From DAOTVC01 sp034437215 (GTDB taxonomy: Bacteria > Chloroflexota > Anaerolineae > B4-G1 > SLSP01), in assembly GCA_034437215.1 (NCBI GenBank), contig DAOTVC010000065.1, positions 1-35,307 of the forward strand: a stretch of DNA of 35,307 bases, read 5' to 3'. Under the pieces are notes generated by a model, which made no database searches, was not told the origin of the DNA, and saw nothing but the letters and a program-made list of their open reading frames with translations. Both the position numbers and the translations under genes were made by a program. Every line of letters starts with the position of its first letter. The first letter of the stretch is position 1. Of this stretch, positions 32,744 through 35,307 are shown one piece after another.

Positions 32744-33679
32744 CTACCTCCTCGCCCCCGCCGTCGCCAGTTCATTGAAGACCATCTCCAGTGTGCGGGT
32801 ATCCTGTCGCAGCTCCCGTACGGGCCACTCCTGCACCCGGGCCAGCTGGTAGATAGCCGGACAGAGTTCACCCGCAGTGTCCGGAAAACCACGAACGCGA
32901 AAGAGGGGATACCCAGCGGGCATGCTCTCCGTCTCGACCTCGCGGACACCGGGCAGGCCCCGCAACGTGCCGACAACCCCCGGAGATTCACGTTGCAGGA
33001 CGAGCACGGCGTCCGGCGTCGACGCCAACTCGGGCAGGCGGGCATCCGCCTTCACCTCACCGTTGATGAGGATGATGGCCCGGTCGCAGAGCGCTTCGAC
33101 CTCCGAGAGGATGTGGGTCGAGAAGAGCACGGTGCTCTCTCGGGCCAGCTCGTGAATGAGATGGCGGACCTCGACGATCTGGGTAGGATCGAGCCCCACG
33201 GTGGGCTCATCGAGAATGAGAAGCCGCGGCTTGTGAAGAATGGCCTGCGCCAACCCCACTCGCTGGCGAAAGCCCTTGCTCAGGTGGGCAATGGGGCGCG
33301 TGAGGTGCTCCTGGATCCCGGTAGCGTAGATGGCTGCGGAGAGACGCGCCCGCTGCTCGTTCTCGGGAATCTGACGGAGGTCGGCCATCATCTTGAGGTA
33401 AGCCTGAACCGAGAGCTCGGGATAGAGGGGAGCGGTCTCGGGCAGATAACCCATCTCCGCCTGCACGGCTCGCGTGTGCTCCAAGACGTCGAGCCCGTTG
33501 ACGTAGACGGCACCACTATCGGGTTGGAGATAGCCCGTCAAAATCTTGAGAATGGTGGTCTTACCGGCACCGTTGGGTCCCAGAAGAGCGACAATCTCCC
33601 CGTCTCCTATCGAGAAGGAGACCCTCTTCAACGCTTGAATGGGACCATAGGACTTGGATAGATCAGCAACATCAATCAT
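32744..33679 (-). CDS. ABC transporter ATP-binding protein (GldA-like)
   Basis: A 311-residue cytosolic ATPase with Walker A GPNGAGKT (34-41), signature LSKGFRQRVG (133-142) and Walker B LLILDEPT (153-160), plus the usual Q-loop and the H in STHILSE. A C-terminal extension of about 90 residues (from DAVLVLQRESPG) is typical for GldA/CcmA-type subunits. I chose the ATG at 33677-33679 behind AGGAGCGAG. Its TAG stop is two bases before the permease ATG, so the three genes form one operon. Confidence 0.94.
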   Translation of the reverse strand: MIDVADLSKSYGPIQALKRVSFSIGDGEIVALLGPNGAGKTTILKILTGYLQPDSGAVYVNGLDVLEHTRAVQAEMGYLPETAPLYPELSVQAYLKMMADLRQIPENEQRARLSAAIYATGIQEHLTRPIAHLSKGFRQRVGLAQAILHKPRLLILDEPTVGLDPTQIVEVRHLIHELARESTVLFSTHILSEVEALCDRAIILINGEVKADARLPELASTPDAVLVLQRESPGVVGTLRGLPGVREVETESMPAGYPLFRVRGFPDTAGELCPAIYQLARVQEWPVRELRQDTRTLEMVFNELATAGARR

Positions 33680-33807
33680 CTGCTCGCTCCTGTCATGACA
33701 TGGGTCTGCTACAAAAGCGTCGGGCCAGAAGACCGGCGGGCTCCTCGCGAACAGGTCTATCGCTTGCGACGAGAGCACCTCCAACGCTTCCCCCGGCCCA
33801 ACGTCAC

Positions 33808-33835
33808 ATCATAGTAAACCACGTAGAAATGTCAA
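33808..33835 (-). promoter_or_regulatory. Promoter of the ABC ATPase/GldFG/DUF4340 operon
   Basis: On the minus strand TTGACA (33830-33835) and TATGAT (33808-33813) are 16 nt apart. The leader to the ATG at 33679 is about 120 nt and contains no recognisable element. Confidence 0.7.
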
Positions 33836-33893
33836 GAAAACGTTTGAAGTCAGGTAACTTCCCCCTCTCCCTTCCAGCACTCACGACCTGTGC

Positions 33894-33899
33894 TACAAT
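33894..33899 (+). promoter_or_regulatory. Possible -10 box of the ATP-cone/uridine kinase gene
   Basis: TACAAT lies about 125 bases before the ATG at 34024, without a clear -35 box. The intervening leader shows no known riboswitch. Confidence 0.35.
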
Positions 33900-34023
33900 A
33901 TAGTGCACACGACATCGCACTCCCCTGAAAAATCGGATAGCGCTGGCACTGTGGACCAGGGGCGAGATTGGAAGGGAGCAGAAGTCCACAGGCCCAGCAC
34001 CGTTAGAGAGGAGGAAGAGACAC

Positions 34024-35307
34024 ATGAATCCCCAGATCGAAAAGGTGGTCAAACGCTCAGGCGCCGTGGTCCCCTTCAACAAAGAGCGGATCACCAACGC
34101 CATCTATCGCGCCGCCGTCGCCGTGGGTGGCAGGGACCGGGCAACGGCTGAGGCTCTGGCCGACGAGGTCGTCGAGATTCTGGAGCAGACCTACCCGGGA
34201 GAGCAGGTCCCTATCGTGGAGGAAATTCAGGACATCGTCGAGCGGGTGCTCATCGAGAATGGTCACACCCGAACAGCGAAGGCCTACATCCTCTACCGCG
34301 CCGAGCGCGCGCGCCGTCGTCGACGCCGGGCGGAGGGGCTCTCGCAGCGCGACCCGGAGAACATCCCCTACAAGAAGCTCTGGGAGGTGCTCGTCTGGTC
34401 CATGGACCACGACGTTCACAACATCTACCGCCTCAACGAACGGGTGGCGAAGGGGCAGTTCGCGGAGATCGTCAGGGATTCGGATCTGGCCTACGAAAAA
34501 CAGGTCGACGAGGTCGGGGAGCTCATAAAGCGGAGGGAGAACGATCTGCGGATCGTGATCATTGCCGGCCCCTCCTCCTCAGGCAAGACGACGACCACGA
34601 CCAAGATCAGCGAGCAGCTCAAGGCGGCAGGCTGGAACCTCGTCGCCCTCAACGTCGACAACTACTTCTACGACCTCTCCGTGCACCCGCGGGACGAGTA
34701 CGGGGACTACGACTTCGAGACCCCGCAGGCGCTCGATCTCCAGCTCATCAACGAGCACCTGCAGCGTTTGGTCACCGGGGAGGAGGTCCAGATCCCCTAC
34801 TACGATTTCAAGACGGGCACCCGCCACGAAGCCGTCACCCCTATGCAGATCGGACCGCAGGACATTATCCTCATCGACAGCCTGCACGGACTCTACCCGG
34901 AGATGACGGCAGGTATCAACGAAGAGCAGAAGTTCAAGGTCTACATCGAAACGCTGCTTCAGATGAAGGGCCCGGACAACCAGTTCATCCGCTTTACGGA
35001 TCTGCGGCTCATGCGGCGCATGGAGCGGGATGCCCGGGAGCGTGCCTACAACCCCAAGCAGACCTTGGAGCACTGGCACTACGTGCGCAGCAGCGAACTG
35101 CGCAACATCATCCCCTACGTGAACACTGCCAACTACATCGTCAACGGGGCCCTGGCCTACGAGCTCCCCATCATGCGGGCCCGGCTCTTTCCCTACTTCA
35201 TGGGGTGGGCCCAGGAGTACGAGGGCGACCCCCTGCGCATGGACGCCTACGTACGCGCCGAGCGCGTCTACAAGCTGCTCCAGGTGACCATGCCCGTGGA
35301 AGATGAC
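34024..35307 (+). CDS. ATP-cone domain fused to uridine-kinase-like P-loop kinase, 3' end missing
   Basis: At least 428 residues, cut by the window edge. The N-terminus (about 4-95) is an ATP-cone, the nucleotide-sensing regulatory domain of ribonucleotide reductases and NrdR: VVKRSGAVVPFNKERITNAIYRA, later TRTAKAYILYRAERARRR. It is followed by a linker and a phosphoribulokinase/uridine-kinase fold with Walker A AGPSSSGKTT (181-190), VDNYFYDLSVHPRDEYGDYDFETP and IDSLHGLYPEM. The fold phosphorylates uridine/cytidine or a similar hydroxyl group, and the cone suggests allosteric control by dATP/ATP. AGGAGG precedes the ATG. The kinase substrate is not proven. Confidence 0.9.
   Translation, partial: MNPQIEKVVKRSGAVVPFNKERITNAIYRAAVAVGGRDRATAEALADEVVEILEQTYPGEQVPIVEEIQDIVERVLIENGHTRTAKAYILYRAERARRRRRRAEGLSQRDPENIPYKKLWEVLVWSMDHDVHNIYRLNERVAKGQFAEIVRDSDLAYEKQVDEVGELIKRRENDLRIVIIAGPSSSGKTTTTTKISEQLKAAGWNLVALNVDNYFYDLSVHPRDEYGDYDFETPQALDLQLINEHLQRLVTGEEVQIPYYDFKTGTRHEAVTPMQIGPQDIILIDSLHGLYPEMTAGINEEQKFKVYIETLLQMKGPDNQFIRFTDLRLMRRMERDARERAYNPKQTLEHWHYVRSSELRNIIPYVNTANYIVNGALAYELPIMRARLFPYFMGWAQEYEGDPLRMDAYVRAERVYKLLQVTMPVEDD

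Overview
The window is GC-rich, gene-dense bacterial DNA with strong AGGAGG-type ribosome binding sites and sigma-70-like promoters. Several traits point to a Chloroflexota bacterium, possibly Anaerolineae-like: solute-binding lipoproteins with VEVERT-type linkers, a proline/threonine-rich LCP protein, a GldA/GldFG/DUF4340 ABC cluster, an ATP-cone/uridine-kinase fusion, and families of short palindromic intergenic repeats. This assignment is inference from style and gene content. No rRNA or tRNA is present to confirm it, and I see no CRISPR array, prophage or transposase gene.

Layout, left to right. 1-586: start of a sugar-binding lipoprotein gene (minus). 1195-3316: purine salvage/GMP pair xpt-guaA (minus). 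3523-4512: lipoate-protein ligase (plus). 4902-8952: plus-strand run of an unknown 99-aa protein, a CarD-type regulator, L-lactate permease, a Mth938-like protein and a ROK sugar kinase. 9110-12274: hydantoinase/oxoprolinase-type protein with an abnormal start region, then an orphan membrane histidine kinase. 12283-12956: broken MFS transporter. 12986-13621: fatty-acid-hydroxylase-type membrane enzyme. 13706-14034: two MITE-like palindromic elements. 14085-15575: LCP protein (minus), divergent from a plus-strand run (GNAT, two small membrane proteins, methyltransferase, YdcF/SanA-like) that ends at a third MITE copy (18555-18716) in inverted orientation. 18963-19715: secreted, probably sortase-anchored protein with features of an internal thioester domain. 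19876-27541: minus-strand carbohydrate locus (lacI, solute-binding protein, two permeases, GH13_18 phosphorylase, GT4). 27879-28693: DUF3309 peptide and a PfpI/DJ-1 protein. 28855-33679: ABC ATPase, GldFG-like fusion and DUF4340 protein (minus). 34024-end: ATP-cone plus uridine-kinase-like protein, cut by the window edge.

How the genes work together. The clearest unit is the LacI locus. A TTGACA-N17-TACAAT promoter carries one perfect LacI-type operator in its spacer and a second 32 bp away, and all six genes read in the same direction. It probably imports a small glucoside and phosphorolyses it, with glycosyl transfer as a possible side branch. No ATPase gene is present, so a shared MsmK-type ATPase elsewhere is likely. 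The second clear unit is the three-gene ABC export/assembly cluster with overlapping or nearly touching genes and its own TTGACA-N16-TATGAT promoter.

Most notable observations: the candidate compact thioester adhesin at 18963 with a cluster of TATACC motifs upstream; the 162-bp inverted MITE pair and a diverged third copy; a 42-bp perfect palindrome at 4633-4674; GTGAAACGTGA repeats able to form alternative hairpins; the unresolved start of the hydantoinase-like gene; and the decayed MFS gene.
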